From: Aureococcus anophagefferens
Lineage: Eukaryota > Sar > Pelagophyceae > Pelagomonadales > Pelagomonadaceae
Length of the DNA stretch: 64,000 nt
Assembly: GCF_000186865.1 (NCBI RefSeq)
Contig: NW_008705562.1
Location: 2,706,821-2,770,820, forward strand
Direction of reading: 5' to 3'
Numbering within the stretch: position 1 is the first letter of the stretch; every line of letters starts with the position of its first letter. Made by a program: the position numbers and the translations under genes. This document shows, piece after piece, positions 29,801 to 38,375 of this stretch. The notes under the pieces are model-generated. The model worked only from the letters and a program-made list of their open reading frames with translations. It was not told the DNA's origin and did not search any database.

Positions 29801-30094
29801 AACAAGATGCGGACGCACTCGTTCCGCCACGACCTCCCGGAGCTCGACCTCACGCACACGATGAACGCCGCCGTCACGCTCCAGGAGATCTTCCGCGCGA
29901 AGCGCGCGCGGCGCGAGGCGCGCGCGGGCGAGGCGGCCCTCGCCGACGCGCTCGGCGGCGCGCGCGACGACGCGCCGCCGCCGTCGCCGCCGGGGACGCC
30001 GGAGGCTTCGCCGTCGGGGACGCCGCCGCGGACGCCGAGGGAAGAGGACCACGCGTGGATGCAGATGGACGCGCGCACCCCGGCGACGCCGTAA
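23879..30094 (+). CDS. Four-domain voltage-gated calcium-type channel with DEP domain
   Basis: An intronless 2071-residue pore-forming alpha subunit with four six-helix repeats, starting near residues 180, 562, 1184 and 1544. Each repeat has a basic S4 (for example GRVLRLVRIFRSLRMVRN in II and ALRALRALRPLRMIQR in III). The pore loops read SLEGW (about 421), SGENW (768), TLEGW (1441) and TGEDW (1740): a glutamate in all four, the EEEE ring of calcium-selective channels. The II-III linker holds a DEP domain at about 953-1037 (HDCFPGSVAVDWALE, then GQKLLDERLIAP). After IVS6 comes the Cav-type segment DPENTMFIPSYRIVAFLQDL with PPLG, and an IQ-like LQEIFRAKRARRE near 1998. It should carry depolarisation-gated calcium entry. 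Confidence 0.93.
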   Translation: MDGPGGDGRFSEQRSSSPAPLPEGFSEEPTLDSARLPRLSVSFDAASALEDEKEGAPAGDATPASNLGRHRGGDPRPPVVRRRHVPTFLDAEPWDLDLGERVARLERRDDAAAAAAAPPAAMALDGAALEWWRAASHQERRGAEERAAASDLDDVAELACCCVGRDSAVRLWCLRTVRHPLFDRAVLVLILVNSLIMAAQDPREAETALTTVSEIVFNVAFTCEMALKMVATGVASGESAYFRDPWNRFDFVTVVCGWLPLAIETAYCAASLDGSCFAVEEGGGPNLTFLRVVRVVKVLKTVQRMPGMRCLVLSLVKSTPLLIQVMEVLLFIFFVFGAIGVQLFMGKLRQHCFDEASETLVSSEGVCSEETGALGGNACGDGQACRDRDYDGRPNDRDTTLNRYISFDNILLGFATVLTTVSLEGWSSTLYALMDALGPAVVVYFVLLVLVGAFFVVNLIVAVIYQAYVTEEAGAETAAIHETKAHFVLEPPEDAGGADSIDAHAWRKRPPSASLALNLYDVLLPDRSEDLAAYGPATAARRRATAAWWRLRDVCCYVATTTAFSHFIMLCIVFNTIILMAEYEGQSDAHRRFNCAANDWLTWIFVWEMVVKMLGTAYVFDEADGRFNLFDCVITLGSIADLVVAHATGGGDCRRGGGDADDDDQDSSSGTFQVLKIGRVLRLVRIFRSLRMVRNWKSMAHILSAVLRSGPGLVNFSCLLMMFSWVYALAGMQMYAGELSGYGLAGSRPRMNFDSIDSALLTVFIVVSGENWDTVLDYAFRANGYVGLLFIVSMYLVGNFIVLNIFLAILLSNFEMAVDSTNATLYDELEQSNEILVLLKTVAHWAKRLLITAQLRAANSKLCVRVFGAAGCGFGSGAGAGGPSPKGSGSPSSSRGGSSRVTDAALACCGRVRSAAHRPLASAQKSARSLELGVEHLLEATGILGHDDDHWERTVDGRLEDIVEQMQEELPTGTHHRGRREYHDCFPGSVAVDWALESGTARTVSDATDLGQKLLDERLIAPTDVDVTSKFQRMLADLKNSPSSRANRAYATSASAGDGGASPLKTPSQAQRLSTRSESTLRGLELQEVEETCTRQLAAEVTSTSRAAQAAMTFRDNHQLYRFCARHMHRLNIVGDPELLASRRATQSVRDRAALRARTLRGRSLGVLSRRNALRKRAVDVVTHPSFDMLVGVLIVVSSGVLAASDPDGGGSRGKRDALAAADVALTACFCVELLLKVVAQGLVPYLASGWNVLDAFIVAVSVVSLSLGGANLGYLKALRALRALRPLRMIQRYPAMKTVVDALMEAVPDVVNVAFVVVGFFCIFAVAGGTLFRGLLKWCHVSRKSRSDCRRWDIACDYDVTGGDLEYAVHFGRYFVDERECKDYWRGRSSADGGLPWSRFDADKLEGNWNASSPLLAEWRSTQPHYDNLGEALLALFEVATLEGWPALMYAAMDVTEDRHAHPQRNATPAHALFYVIFVVMGSFFVMNIFVGVVVHKFQMAKERTDGASIFLTEQQRGFVDRVKVLLDAGRPKRLRVPRGDCRRAVFYVVVSEGFELAVIAAIVLNMGAISLNHYDQAKAWDDADLGLNLFFTVVFLLELVLKWVGLGPRQYFADPWNRFDAFIVLTSLVDNASEFMATFYHIPLLNAMNLSLFRIFRLARVVKLVNVNPGLKTLLQSLIVSLPSLFNVGSLLVLLIFVYACIGANLYYDVEVSGENITKYNNFQTFGYAMLTLFRCLTGEDWHKVMQEIVDDGNRVSAYPFFATFVILGNFMMLNLCVAVILEAFAEFMNADSEVEKQRGELRSQVAAFKDTWMAHDPENTMFIPSYRIVAFLQDLPPPLGLPAPDDPARRRRSRHFSLGDAPSFAGSASTAGGASPPTPSTPLSAPPSPEDASARDLRPSGDYRLDAQQRFLIEFVRSMRIKVNETQDLFYLDVLMAAIHNGREVDLSSIRDDSTMELNIMLLRCMDAGLRNKMRTHSFRHDLPELDLTHTMNAAVTLQEIFRAKRARREARAGEAALADALGGARDDAPPPSPPGTPEASPSGTPPRTPREEDHAWMQMDARTPATP

Positions 30095-30198
30095 TTCAGT
30101 TCAATGAACACAACTTGAAGCCTTGTCGCTGCTCAGACGCAGCCCCAGTTTGCTTGCTGGCCGCCAAACGTGCTGACCGTCGCGGCGGGCAGCCCACC

Positions 30199-31246
30199 AT
30201 GGCGGGCCTCAGCGCCCAGGCGACGGGCGCCTTCTTCGTGCTCGTCTTCATGCAGACGACGGCGATCCTGCTGTTCAAGCTGTGCCAGGAGGAGGGCGCG
30301 TACACGTTCAGCCCGGCGTCGTCCATCGCCATCACGGAGTTCGCGAAGCTCGCCATGGCGTCGGGCCTCCACTACCGCGCCGTCGACGGGGCGAAGCTCT
30401 TCGAGGGCCTCGACGCGCGCATCGTGCTCAACTACGCGGGCCTCGCGCTGCTCTACACGACGAACAACTACATCACGTTCCACGTGCACCTCGTCGCCGA
30501 CCCGGGCACGTACACGCTCGGCAAGTCCGTGACGCCCTACCTCGTCGCCGTGCTGCTGCGCCTCAGTGGCGACCGGCTCCACGAGCTCCAGTGGCTCTGC
30601 ATCGTCATCCAGTGCTGCGGCATCGCGTCGACGCAGTACGACCCGTGCGCGAGCGCCAGTTTGCTACCGTTGTCGACGTACGCGCTCATCGCCTTCAGCG
30701 CCTGCATCACGTCGACCTGCGGCGTCTGGAACCAGAAGGTCATCAAGGGCTTCGGCACGCCCGTGAACCTCCAGAACAGCGTCCTCTACTTCTTCGGGTG
30801 CCTGCTCGCTCTGGCGGCGTACGCGGTGCCGCCGGCCGACGGGTCCACGCGCGTCGGCTTCCTCACGGGCTATTCCCTGTTGCCCGTCGTCCTCATCTGC
30901 TTCCAAGCCTTCCAGGGCCTCGCCGTCGCCTGGGTGCTCAAGCGCGGCGCCGGCGCCGCTTTTTTATTCCTCGCGCGGTTCGCGTCTCCCGCTTTGTTTC
31001 CTCCGCGTACCCCGCCGCTCCCGCAGGTTCGCGGACGCCATCGTCAAGAACTTCGCCGGGTCGGCGACGATGGCGCTCCTCGTGCTCCTGTCGTCCGTCC
31101 TCTTCGGCCTCAAGACGACGCCCGTGACGTGGCTCGGCGTCGTCGTCGTCCTCTGCACGACCTACACCTACATGACCATCGCCACGAAGCTCCCCAGGGG
31201 CCCCGCGCCCGAGAAGGACGTCGAGGCGGCGCCGCCCAAGGGGTAA
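30199..31246 (+). CDS. Nucleotide-sugar transporter (SLC35A-like)
   Basis: A 320-residue Golgi membrane antiporter exchanging a nucleotide sugar for the nucleoside monophosphate. About ten hydrophobic helices are visible. Family segments include ALLYTTNNYITFHVHLVADP, GTYTLGKSVTPYLVAVLLRL and GVWNQKVIKGF. Exons are 30199-30941 and 31027-31246. The 85 bp intron 30942-31026 begins with GC and ends with CCCGCAG, and joining gives WVLKFADAIVKNFAG, matching the conserved KYADN-type helix of this family. Reading straight through loses the last helix, so the intron is needed. A TTGAA lies 80 bp upstream of the ATG. The sugar cannot be assigned. Confidence 0.85.
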
Positions 31247-31306
31247 GCTTCGACGCAAAGGGGCGTTACGACGGAGGGGGAGTCGGGGCGGCGCGGCGGC
31301 GGTCCC

Positions 31307-32189
31307 CTACGTGCAGATGAGGCCGTAGCACGTGAGGTCCTCGGACGCCTTCACCATGGGCTTGAAGAGCATGTCGTCCGTGTTGCCGTAGAGGAGGTAC
31401 TGCGTGACGAAGCCGGCGAAGGCCATCATCGCGAGGCGGCCGTTGTTGAGCTCCTTCTCCTGGTAGTTGATCCAGAGCTCGTCCTCCTCGTCGGCGACGT
31501 AGTAGGCGGCGCCGAGGAGGTCGCCGGGCTTGTAGTTGTCGCCCTTTTTAATGTAGTACGTGAGCGCCTCGACGCCCGCGCAGAAGCCGAGGATCTGCGC
31601 CTTGCCCGCGAAGTTGAGCTCGACGCCCGCGAGGATCGGGTCCGTCGGGTGCGCGACGTGGCACGAGTCCGCGAGGGGGTGGAAGCGCGGCTCGACGATG
31701 ATGCCGAAGACCGCGGCCATGGCGACGCGGCCGTGCTTGAGCTCGTACTCCCGGAGCTGGTTCATGTCCGCCTCGCTCTTGCCCTTGCTCAGCTGCAGGG
31801 GGTCGAAGTACGACACGACCGTTCGGGAGCTCTGGCGCGCGGGCGCCGACGCCTGCGGGGGAGTGAGGGTCGGGCGTGTGCGCGGCGTCGCGTAGGGTCG
31901 GGCGCTTGCGTGGCGTCGCGCGCGCGCGAGACGAGGCGATTCGGGACGCGTCCGCGGGCGCTTCGGGCGGACGCGCGCGCGCGCGGCGCGAAACGTGCTT
32001 CCTGGTGCGACGCGGGCGCGCACGAGCGGCGCCTTGGCCACAAAGGCCGCGATGGGCGCGAGGGCGAGGAGCGAAAGGACGGCGCGCCTAAGAACGGAGC
32101 CAGCGGTGAAAATCGGCGCAAAAAGCGGCGCGCAGCGCGCGGATGTTCGAGATTTTCGGGTCGCCGAAGCCGCAGCCGTCAGCGGTCAT
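31307..32189 (-). CDS. Chlorophyll a/c light-harvesting protein (FCP/LHC family)
   Basis: A plastid thylakoid antenna protein. The mature part (exon 31307-31852) has helix 1 with ELKHGRVAMAAVFG and helix 3 with KELNNGRLAMMAFAGF, the Glu/His/Asn/Arg chlorophyll-binding motifs, plus GVEALTYYIKKGDNYKPGD between them. The leader is modelled from two small exons, 31988-32087 and 32137-32189. The piece RAVLSLLALAPIAAFVAKAP is a signal peptide followed by a Phe-containing cleavage motif, typical of four-membrane plastids. Both proposed introns (31853-31987 and 32088-32136) would be GC-AG. The mature part is sure, the leader exons less so. The stop lies 60 bp from the stop of the nucleotide-sugar transporter gene. 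Confidence 0.8.
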
Positions 32190-32427
32190 TCGACCACGCT
32201 CTCACGACACGCGCTAACCCCCGAACACGCCCACACGCCCTGTTTACGCCGGCTAATCGCATCGTGTTGGAGCTAGAGATCGGGCAAGCAGGGCGCCCCC
32301 GTCGCCGGGGGTAAATTGCGCGCCGCCGTCGCCGTCGCACGCGTACAGTGTAGCCATCCGCCGCGGCGGCAGGAAGTGCGGCAGGTCTCCGTGCTCTCGC
32401 GCCGGATACTATTACGCGCGCCCGCTC
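32190..32427. other. Intergenic region upstream of the LHC gene
   Basis: A 238 bp stretch between the LHC start and the stop of the kinase gene, both on the minus strand. It should contain the LHC promoter. I see no strong TATA box and no light-response element I can name. Confidence 0.4.
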
Positions 32428-33798
32428 CTACAGCAGGCAGCAGCCCGCGCACATGTCCTGGGCCTCGGCGTCCTTGTCCTTGCGCTTCTTCGGCGCGTCG
32501 ACGTGCGCCGGCGCCGCCGGCGCGGCCGCCTTCGCGCCGAAGCCGCACGCGCGCTTCAAAGCGAGAACGATCGCACCGTCCCCCAGCTTGGCGAACTGGC
32601 CGAGGAGGCGCGTCGCGGGCTGGGCGGAGACGAGGACGTAGGGGTCCGGGTTCGCCGCGTACGCGTGCGCCGAGTTCAGCACCGTCTGCGCGTTCCGCGT
32701 CGCGACGAGGACGGGCAGCGCGGCGACCTCGGCCTCCGCCAGCGGGGTCGCCGCGTGGTAGGCGCCGACGAGGCGCGCCGCGCGGTCGAGGACCGCCGCC
32801 TCGCCGTCGACGGCGTCGCCGCCGCCGTCGAACAGGGCGTAGGCCAGAAGGATCGCGAGCTCGAAGACGCGGCACGTCCGCGCGAAGTCGCCGAAGTCGA
32901 GCACGGCGACGGCCCAGGCCCGGTCGCGGACCGCGTCGAACTCGCAGTGCACGTTCTCGTCGTTGATGTCGCCGTGGATGAGCTGGCGCGGCAAAGTTTC
33001 GAAGGCGGGCGACGCCGTCAGCGCGTCGAACGCGTCGAGCGCGGCTTCGACGCGTTTCCTCAACGTGGCGTCGGTCAGCTCGGGCAGGTAGGGCCGGCCG
33101 AGGCGGCTCGCGTTCCCCAGGTCCCAGGCGAGGTCCCGCGTCTCCGCGTCGCCGCCGTCCGCGCGCGGCGGCAGCTTCGCGAGCGCGCCGTCGATTTTCG
33201 CGGCCGCGGCGCCGAGCGCCTCCGCGAGGCCCGTCGGCGGCTCCTTCCGGAGCTCCGAGAGCGGCGTGCCGGGCACGAAGGTGACGACGCGCGCGAGGCA
33301 GGCCACGCCCCGGCTCGAAAAGGCCACGACGGCGTCGCCGGTTTTCGACGGCACCGCGCGGGGGCAGCCGACGCCCGCGGCCGCGACCGCGGCCATCATC
33401 GCGTGCTCGCAGCGCAGGTACGCCAAAGTCTCGGCCTCCGTGGCGCCGCCGCGGCACTCGGCGCCCGCGGCGGCGATCTTCAGCACGAGCTTCTTCGACG
33501 CGAGCGTGAGCAGCCAGTTCTGGTCGTCGTAGGACGGCAGCGCGGCGACGGTCGCCGGCGCCGAATCCCAGTGCTTCGCGAAGAGCGCCAGCGCGTCGTC
33601 GGCCGTGCACCGCGGCCGCGCCTCGAGCACGGCCGGGAGCGCTGCGGGCGCCGGCGGCGCCGGCGGTCGCACCAGCAGCGAGACGTGCGTCGGCGCGGAC
33701 CACGCCGGCGTCACCGTTTCGATCGGGCGCAGGCGCGTCGTGGGCTGCGCCATGTGGTCGGCACTTTTGCTGTGGGACCATCCTGCCGGCCACGACAT
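32428..33798 (-). CDS. HYKK: Hydroxylysine-kinase-like phosphotransferase (APH fold)
   Basis: A 456-residue kinase of the aminoglycoside-phosphotransferase fold, closest to hydroxylysine kinase (HYKK/AGPHD1). LPSYDDQNWLL in the nucleotide loop and KLVLKI fit this family. The catalytic loop is LIHGDINDENVH (Asp, Asn) and the metal-binding motif is VLDFGDF. The expected reaction is GTP/ATP-dependent phosphorylation of 5-hydroxylysine or a related amino compound. The C-terminus is unusual: a basic stretch KKRKDKDAEAQDM followed by CAGCCLL, which could act as a CaaX-type lipid anchor. The start is the ATG at 33798; a second Met at residue 16 is possible. It diverges from the TPR gene over 175 bp. 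Confidence 0.8.
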   Translation of the reverse strand: MSWPAGWSHSKSADHMAQPTTRLRPIETVTPAWSAPTHVSLLVRPPAPPAPAALPAVLEARPRCTADDALALFAKHWDSAPATVAALPSYDDQNWLLTLASKKLVLKIAAAGAECRGGATEAETLAYLRCEHAMMAAVAAAGVGCPRAVPSKTGDAVVAFSSRGVACLARVVTFVPGTPLSELRKEPPTGLAEALGAAAAKIDGALAKLPPRADGGDAETRDLAWDLGNASRLGRPYLPELTDATLRKRVEAALDAFDALTASPAFETLPRQLIHGDINDENVHCEFDAVRDRAWAVAVLDFGDFARTCRVFELAILLAYALFDGGGDAVDGEAAVLDRAARLVGAYHAATPLAEAEVAALPVLVATRNAQTVLNSAHAYAANPDPYVLVSAQPATRLLGQFAKLGDGAIVLALKRACGFGAKAAAPAAPAHVDAPKKRKDKDAEAQDMCAGCCLL

Positions 33799-33973
33799 GG
33801 CTGTGCCGCAGCGCGCCGCGAGGCTGGCGGCGAACTAAGTGGAGCTCGCGATCCAGCTCAACATGAGCTGCTTCGAGCGTTCAACAACATCTCGTTTCCC
33901 TCCCAGCCCACCACACACCAAGGGGATATAAATCTAGACTATTTATTACCCCTTGCACACACAGAAGTCTGTG
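33799..33973. promoter_or_regulatory. Divergent promoter with TATA-like box
   Basis: 175 bp between two divergent starts. A TATA-like TATAAAT lies at 33927-33933, about 41 bp before the ATG of the TPR gene, and a TTCAA lies at 33880-33884. The 3' half is AT-rich compared with the genes. The TATA assignment is by pattern only. Confidence 0.45.
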
Positions 33974-36247
33974 ATGAGTCGGCGGTCCGCCCGCGATGGC
34001 GGCCCGCCCGGGCCCAAGCCGTCGCCGAAGCTCATGTCGGAGCTCGAGGACATCTGCAAGCAGACGGGCGCGGAGATCCTGAAGCCCGGCGAGAGCGTGA
34101 ACCTCGAGAAGATCCAGAGCAAGGACGGCGTGCAGCCCAAGAACCGGCACCAGCAGTACGACCAGGGCTGCCGCATGGAGGAGCAGGCCGACGAGGCGCG
34201 GGGCGGCCTCAGCCTGCTGACGCTGGACCGGCGCATCGAGCACAGCCTCCTCTTCAAGGCGCGCGGCAACGACGCGTTCGCGGCCGGCGACAACGGCAAG
34301 GCCCTGAAGGAGTACCTCGGCGCGTGCTGGCTCCTGCGCCGGAAGACGGGCCAGTTCCCCAAGTCCATCACGCCCGCGTCGCCGGACCTGCCCCGGGGCG
34401 TCGACGCCATCGCCATCGTCGACTTCGACTTGGACGACGCCGCGAACCACGACGACTGGGCCTTGGTCGCGCGCGTGACGGACCTGCGGCGCCTCGCGCA
34501 CCTCAACATCGCCGCCGCCGCCGTCAAGCTCAAGGACTGGGACCTCGCGGAGCACGTCTGCACGCGCGTCCTCGGCTCCGACGGCGTCACGGCCGTGCAG
34601 CGCAACAAGGCGCGGTTCCGCCTCGCGAAGGCGCGCGACGGCAAGTCGGACCTCGCGGGCGCGTTCAAGCAGCTCAACGCCGTCTGCGCCGACGCGGACT
34701 GCGGCCAGGGCCAGTACCGCGAGGCGCGCAAGCTCGCCGACTTCCTGCGGAAGCGCGAGTCGAAGCAGCGCAAGGAGTGGGGCGGGTTTTTGGCCAACTA
34801 CGCGTCCTTGTGCGAGGAGGAGCCGGACTACATCCGGAGCCCGCCCGTCAAGGCGCCCCACCCCTACCCCGTGACCCACGTGCGCCGCGCCGGCGACACG
34901 CGGCCCCTCTACGAGCCGCCGAAGCGCACGGAGGAGGAGAAGCGGCGCATGGTCCGGCCGAAGCGGAAGCCCGGCGAGTCGGACCTCGAGGCCGAGCTCC
35001 GCGAGCTGAAGAAGGGCGTCGACATCACCAAGCCCAAGCCGCCGCCCCCGGAGAAGGTGCCCTACAAGGGCAAGGAGCTCTACCCCGAGGAGGAGATGCG
35101 CACCACGCGCGCCGAGGCGCGGTCCGACCGCACGGGCCGCGACCAGCGCGCGCACCACATCAACCTCGCGGAGATGAACGAGCGCGACGCCAAGGAGATG
35201 TACGACGGGCTCCACGCCGAAAGTTTAGAAGCGGAGAAGGACTCGAACCAGATCGACGAGATGATGAACAAGATCTCGCCGCTCGCGCGCGCGACGCTCC
35301 AGGCGCTCCACGTCACGGGCGCGTCCAAGGTCCGCATCCGCGAGGTCTACGAGAAGGCCCGCGAGGAGGAGATCAAGCGCGTCCAGCACTGCATGGCCCC
35401 CGACGAGCGCGAGTTCATCAACGACCTCGTGCGGCGCCAGCACGAGTTCGACGACGAGGCGCTCGACCTCGCCTTCGAGGAGATCCGCGGCGACGTCCTC
35501 TGCCGCGAGGCCGCCGCGGAGGCGAAATCCGAGAAGCGCGACGTGCTCAAAAAGGCCCAGGAGGACGCGCGCAAGGCCGCGGACGACGCGAAGCTCGCGC
35601 ACGGCTCCGACGCGCGGAAGAAGCTCCGCTTCGAGTTCATCGCGGGCGCGTGCGCGCCCTGCGAGGAGGAGCGCGACTGGCTCGTGGAGAACGTCACCAA
35701 GATGCGCAAGCGCAACGACCCGGAGAGCGAGGTCGAGGACTACATCCGCGAGCGCGTCAAGAAGCTCCTCGAGCCCGCGCTCGCGGCGACGGGCCAGATG
35801 TGCGACATCCCCGTGGACATCCCCAAGAAGCCCAAGCCGCCGCCGCCGTCGGGCAAGCCCGCGTCCAAGCTCAAGGGCGGCTTCTTCGGCAAGCCGTCGT
35901 CCAAGTCGAAGCTCGGCGACGCGCCGCGGCCGCCGAAGCCGCCGCCCGCGGCCGCGAAGGCGCCCCAGATCAAGTCCGACATCAAGCAGGCCTGCCGCAC
36001 GGAGTCCCAGTTCAAGATGGCCGAGGAGGTCCAGCGCATGCGCGACGCGGGCGTGCCCCAGGACGAGATCACGCGCCGGCTCACGGAGTCCATGCAGATC
36101 CAGGGCGACCCCGTCACCAAGGGCGCCGCGGCCCTCGCGGCCCAGATGAAGAAGGACGCCAAGTCCAACGAGGAGATCCAGGCGGCCCTCAAGGACTACT
36201 TCGGCAAGCACGGCGTCGCGCTGCCCAACACGGACGAGCGCGAGTAA
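33974..36247 (+). CDS. TPR co-chaperone-like protein, long charged C-terminus
   Basis: A 757-residue protein with a TPR block at about residues 90-260. ARGNDAFAAGDNGKALKEYL, HLNIAAAAVKLKDWDLAEHV and NKARFRLAKARDG are successive TPR helices of the FKBP/CNS1 co-chaperone type. No peptidyl-prolyl isomerase domain is present. The rest is highly charged helix with Pro/Lys-rich linkers (KPKPPPPEKVPYKGKELYP) and a Gly-Phe-Phe-Gly-Lys patch. The ATG at 33974 is the first in frame. The stop lies 4 bp from the convergent membrane-protein stop. Function is unknown beyond probable binding of a chaperone tail. Confidence 0.7.
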   Translation: MSRRSARDGGPPGPKPSPKLMSELEDICKQTGAEILKPGESVNLEKIQSKDGVQPKNRHQQYDQGCRMEEQADEARGGLSLLTLDRRIEHSLLFKARGNDAFAAGDNGKALKEYLGACWLLRRKTGQFPKSITPASPDLPRGVDAIAIVDFDLDDAANHDDWALVARVTDLRRLAHLNIAAAAVKLKDWDLAEHVCTRVLGSDGVTAVQRNKARFRLAKARDGKSDLAGAFKQLNAVCADADCGQGQYREARKLADFLRKRESKQRKEWGGFLANYASLCEEEPDYIRSPPVKAPHPYPVTHVRRAGDTRPLYEPPKRTEEEKRRMVRPKRKPGESDLEAELRELKKGVDITKPKPPPPEKVPYKGKELYPEEEMRTTRAEARSDRTGRDQRAHHINLAEMNERDAKEMYDGLHAESLEAEKDSNQIDEMMNKISPLARATLQALHVTGASKVRIREVYEKAREEEIKRVQHCMAPDEREFINDLVRRQHEFDDEALDLAFEEIRGDVLCREAAAEAKSEKRDVLKKAQEDARKAADDAKLAHGSDARKKLRFEFIAGACAPCEEERDWLVENVTKMRKRNDPESEVEDYIRERVKKLLEPALAATGQMCDIPVDIPKKPKPPPPSGKPASKLKGGFFGKPSSKSKLGDAPRPPKPPPAAAKAPQIKSDIKQACRTESQFKMAEEVQRMRDAGVPQDEITRRLTESMQIQGDPVTKGAAALAAQMKKDAKSNEEIQAALKDYFGKHGVALPNTDERE

Positions 36248-36251
36248 GCCG

Positions 36252-37055
36252 TTACTGGGGATAGGCCGCGAGCGCGACGACGGCGGCCGGCGCCAGCGCG
36301 AGGACGTAGGGCGCCGCGCCGAGGCGCAGGCCCCGGCACAGCATCGTGCCGACGTCGACGCCGTCGACGAGCTTCGCGGCCGTCTCGGCGTCGCGGAGCA
36401 CGCACGTCCGCCGCGCGGCGCCCGCGGCTTGCCACGCCGCCTCCGCGGCGACCGTCGCGGCGAGGGCCGCGACGAGCGCGACGGTCGCCGCGCGCCGCCG
36501 CGCGACCGCGACGGTCGCCGCGGTCGTCGCGGTCGCGGTCGCGGCGACGGCGGCGGCCGCGGCGACGGCCGCGGCGGCCGCGGCGAGCGCGAGGACCGCG
36601 GCGCGCGCGGCGGTCCGCGCGCGGGCGATGTCGTCGCAGAAGCCCGCCGCCGGCGCGAGGCCGTAGTTCCTCTCGTCGGCCTCGTCGCCGCAGAGCGCGG
36701 CCGCGCGCGCGTCGACGTCCGTCTCGCCGACGACGTTGAACCGCTTCCGCGTGACGTGCGCGTACGACACCGCGTCGAGGCCCACGCGCAGGCGCAGCTC
36801 GTGCGCCTCGCCGTCGTTCTTGAAGCTGACGGTCTCGTCGGCGACGATCCAGTTGCGCGATCCCGCGGCGTAGGCCGCCAGGCCCAATGCGACGACGGCG
36901 CCGGCGCACCGGGGCCACCAGCCGGCGCGGCGGCGGGTCGCGCCGCGCGGCGTCCCGGGCTCGTCGGTGGCCGCATCCGCGCCGAGGAGCGCCTCCCCGT
37001 CCTCGTCCACGACGCTGCGTCTCGCTGTCATTTCCATGCTCGGATCTCCCACCAT
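36252..37055 (-). CDS. Alanine-rich multi-pass membrane protein
   Basis: Not recognised. 267 residues with about four hydrophobic segments. TM1 is near 50-66 (GAVVALGLAAYAAG). A polar, probably extracytoplasmic loop with Cys follows (FNVVGETDVDARAAALCGDE, then GFCDDI). Two very Ala/Val-rich segments come next, and a last one near the C-terminus (PYVLALAPAAVVALAAY). The layout recalls tetraspan (claudin/SUR7-like) proteins, but no signature motif supports a family call. The ATG at 37055 is chosen, with another Met at residue 7. Divergent from the next gene over 96 bp. Confidence 0.6.
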   Translation of the reverse strand: MVGDPSMEMTARRSVVDEDGEALLGADAATDEPGTPRGATRRRAGWWPRCAGAVVALGLAAYAAGSRNWIVADETVSFKNDGEAHELRLRVGLDAVSYAHVTRKRFNVVGETDVDARAAALCGDEADERNYGLAPAAGFCDDIARARTAARAAVLALAAAAAAVAAAAAVAATATATTAATVAVARRRAATVALVAALAATVAAEAAWQAAGAARRTCVLRDAETAAKLVDGVDVGTMLCRGLRLGAAPYVLALAPAAVVALAAYPQ

Positions 37056-37151
37056 CCCATGGGAGGAGGCTGCCCCGAAGGTAAACTTTGGTCACTTGAC
37101 GTTTTTTTGGCCATACTCGTTATTTCCCCGCCAGGGCAGCGGCGCGACACG

Positions 37152-38375
37152 ATGGGCGGCTACCTGGACGACATCTTCGGCCCGCTCCAGCCGAAGCCGG
37201 ACCCGTCGATGCAGCCCCTCTGCGCGCGGCCCGTGTCGCCCGTGCGGGCGCCGACGCCGTCCGGCGGCCGCGGGCTGCCCCGCGTCCCGGCGAGCGCCGA
37301 GGGCAAGGGCCGGGGCAAGGCGGCGCGCGGCGCGCCGGCCGCGGCCGCGCCGGCGGCGCCGGCGCCGGAGCCCTGGAGCGCGACGCCGCCCGGCGCGCCG
37401 AAGCGGCGCATCGCCGGCCCGCCCCGGGAGAAGCGGCCCGCGACGATCGCGAGGGGCCCGCGGTGCGCGAGCCCGCAGAAGGAGCGGTCCGGCGGCGCCG
37501 AGTCGGCGCTGCTCAAGCGCGCGTCGAAGCTGAGCTCCGTCGCCGCGGCCCTCGACAGCATCGACCTCGAGTCGCTGGCCCTCGCGCACGTCCGCGCGGG
37601 CGGCTCGTCCGTCGACGCGGCCGCGACGGCCGCGGCGGCGATGAACGCGGCCATCGCCTGCGCCGTCGCCGGCGACGCGACGAGCCCCGACGAGCTGCGC
37701 CGGCGCGCGGCGGCCGTCGCCGCGCGGAAGCGCCGCGAGGCCGCCGCGGAGCACATGCGGACGGAGCGGCGCGCCGACAGCCGCGCCGCGGAGCTCCAGC
37801 GCATGCAGGCCGGCGCGGCCCTCGACGCTTTGCGGGACGAGGCGTCGAAGCGCCGCGACCAGTCCGTCGCCGCCGCCGCGGACCGCGCGCGCGCGCTCCG
37901 CGAGGAGCGGCAGCTCGCGGTGTCGACGCGCCGCGACCTCGCGAACGCGCGGAGCCGCCTCGGCTTCGCCAAGAGCGGCATGCGCCGCGACCCCAGCGCC
38001 TTCGAGAACCCCTACGCGGCCTTTCTGCCGGCCGCGGACCGCTTCGAGCAGCGCTGCCTCAAAGACGACCCGCTCCTCCGCCGCGCGCGCGCGATGTGCG
38101 AGGCGGCCACGAAGATCACCGACGACCTCGAGGCGTCCCTGCCCCGCGCGGCGTCGGCGCCGCCGAAGAGCGCGCCGCCGGCGCCGCCGCCGCCCCTCGT
38201 CGTCTCCGACGAGGAGGCCCAGCTCATGGCCAAGGCCAAGGCGCTCCTCGCGGACTACGACCCGGCGAACGCCCAGCCGTCGAAGCCGTCGAACTACGAC
38301 CCCTACCGGTCGTCCATCCTCGCCAAGCAGCGCGCCAACACGGCGAAGAAGAACGCCGCCCGCGGGAAGAAGTAA
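37152..38375 (+). CDS. Uncharacterised basic helical protein
   Basis: Not recognised. 407 residues. The N-terminus MGGYLDDIFGPLQPKPDPSM is followed by an Ala/Pro/Arg-rich disordered region to about 115, then a long Ala/Arg helix (about 120-310; AAAEHMRTERRADSRAAELQ) likely to form a coiled coil. The C-terminal tail ends basic (KQRANTAKKNAARGKK). The segment AFENPYAAFLPAADRFEQRC is the most globular-looking. The ATG at 37152 is favoured because the frame upstream lies over the opposite-strand gene's start. Its 3' end overlaps the open frame of the convergent gene. Confidence 0.6.
   Translation: MGGYLDDIFGPLQPKPDPSMQPLCARPVSPVRAPTPSGGRGLPRVPASAEGKGRGKAARGAPAAAAPAAPAPEPWSATPPGAPKRRIAGPPREKRPATIARGPRCASPQKERSGGAESALLKRASKLSSVAAALDSIDLESLALAHVRAGGSSVDAAATAAAAMNAAIACAVAGDATSPDELRRRAAAVAARKRREAAAEHMRTERRADSRAAELQRMQAGAALDALRDEASKRRDQSVAAAADRARALREERQLAVSTRRDLANARSRLGFAKSGMRRDPSAFENPYAAFLPAADRFEQRCLKDDPLLRRARAMCEAATKITDDLEASLPRAASAPPKSAPPAPPPPLVVSDEEAQLMAKAKALLADYDPANAQPSKPSNYDPYRSSILAKQRANTAKKNAARGKK

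Noticed and set aside
27872..30052. Long minus-strand frame opposite the calcium-type channel
   Set aside because: Arg/Val/Glu-rich antisense artefact. The sense strand has all four channel repeats.
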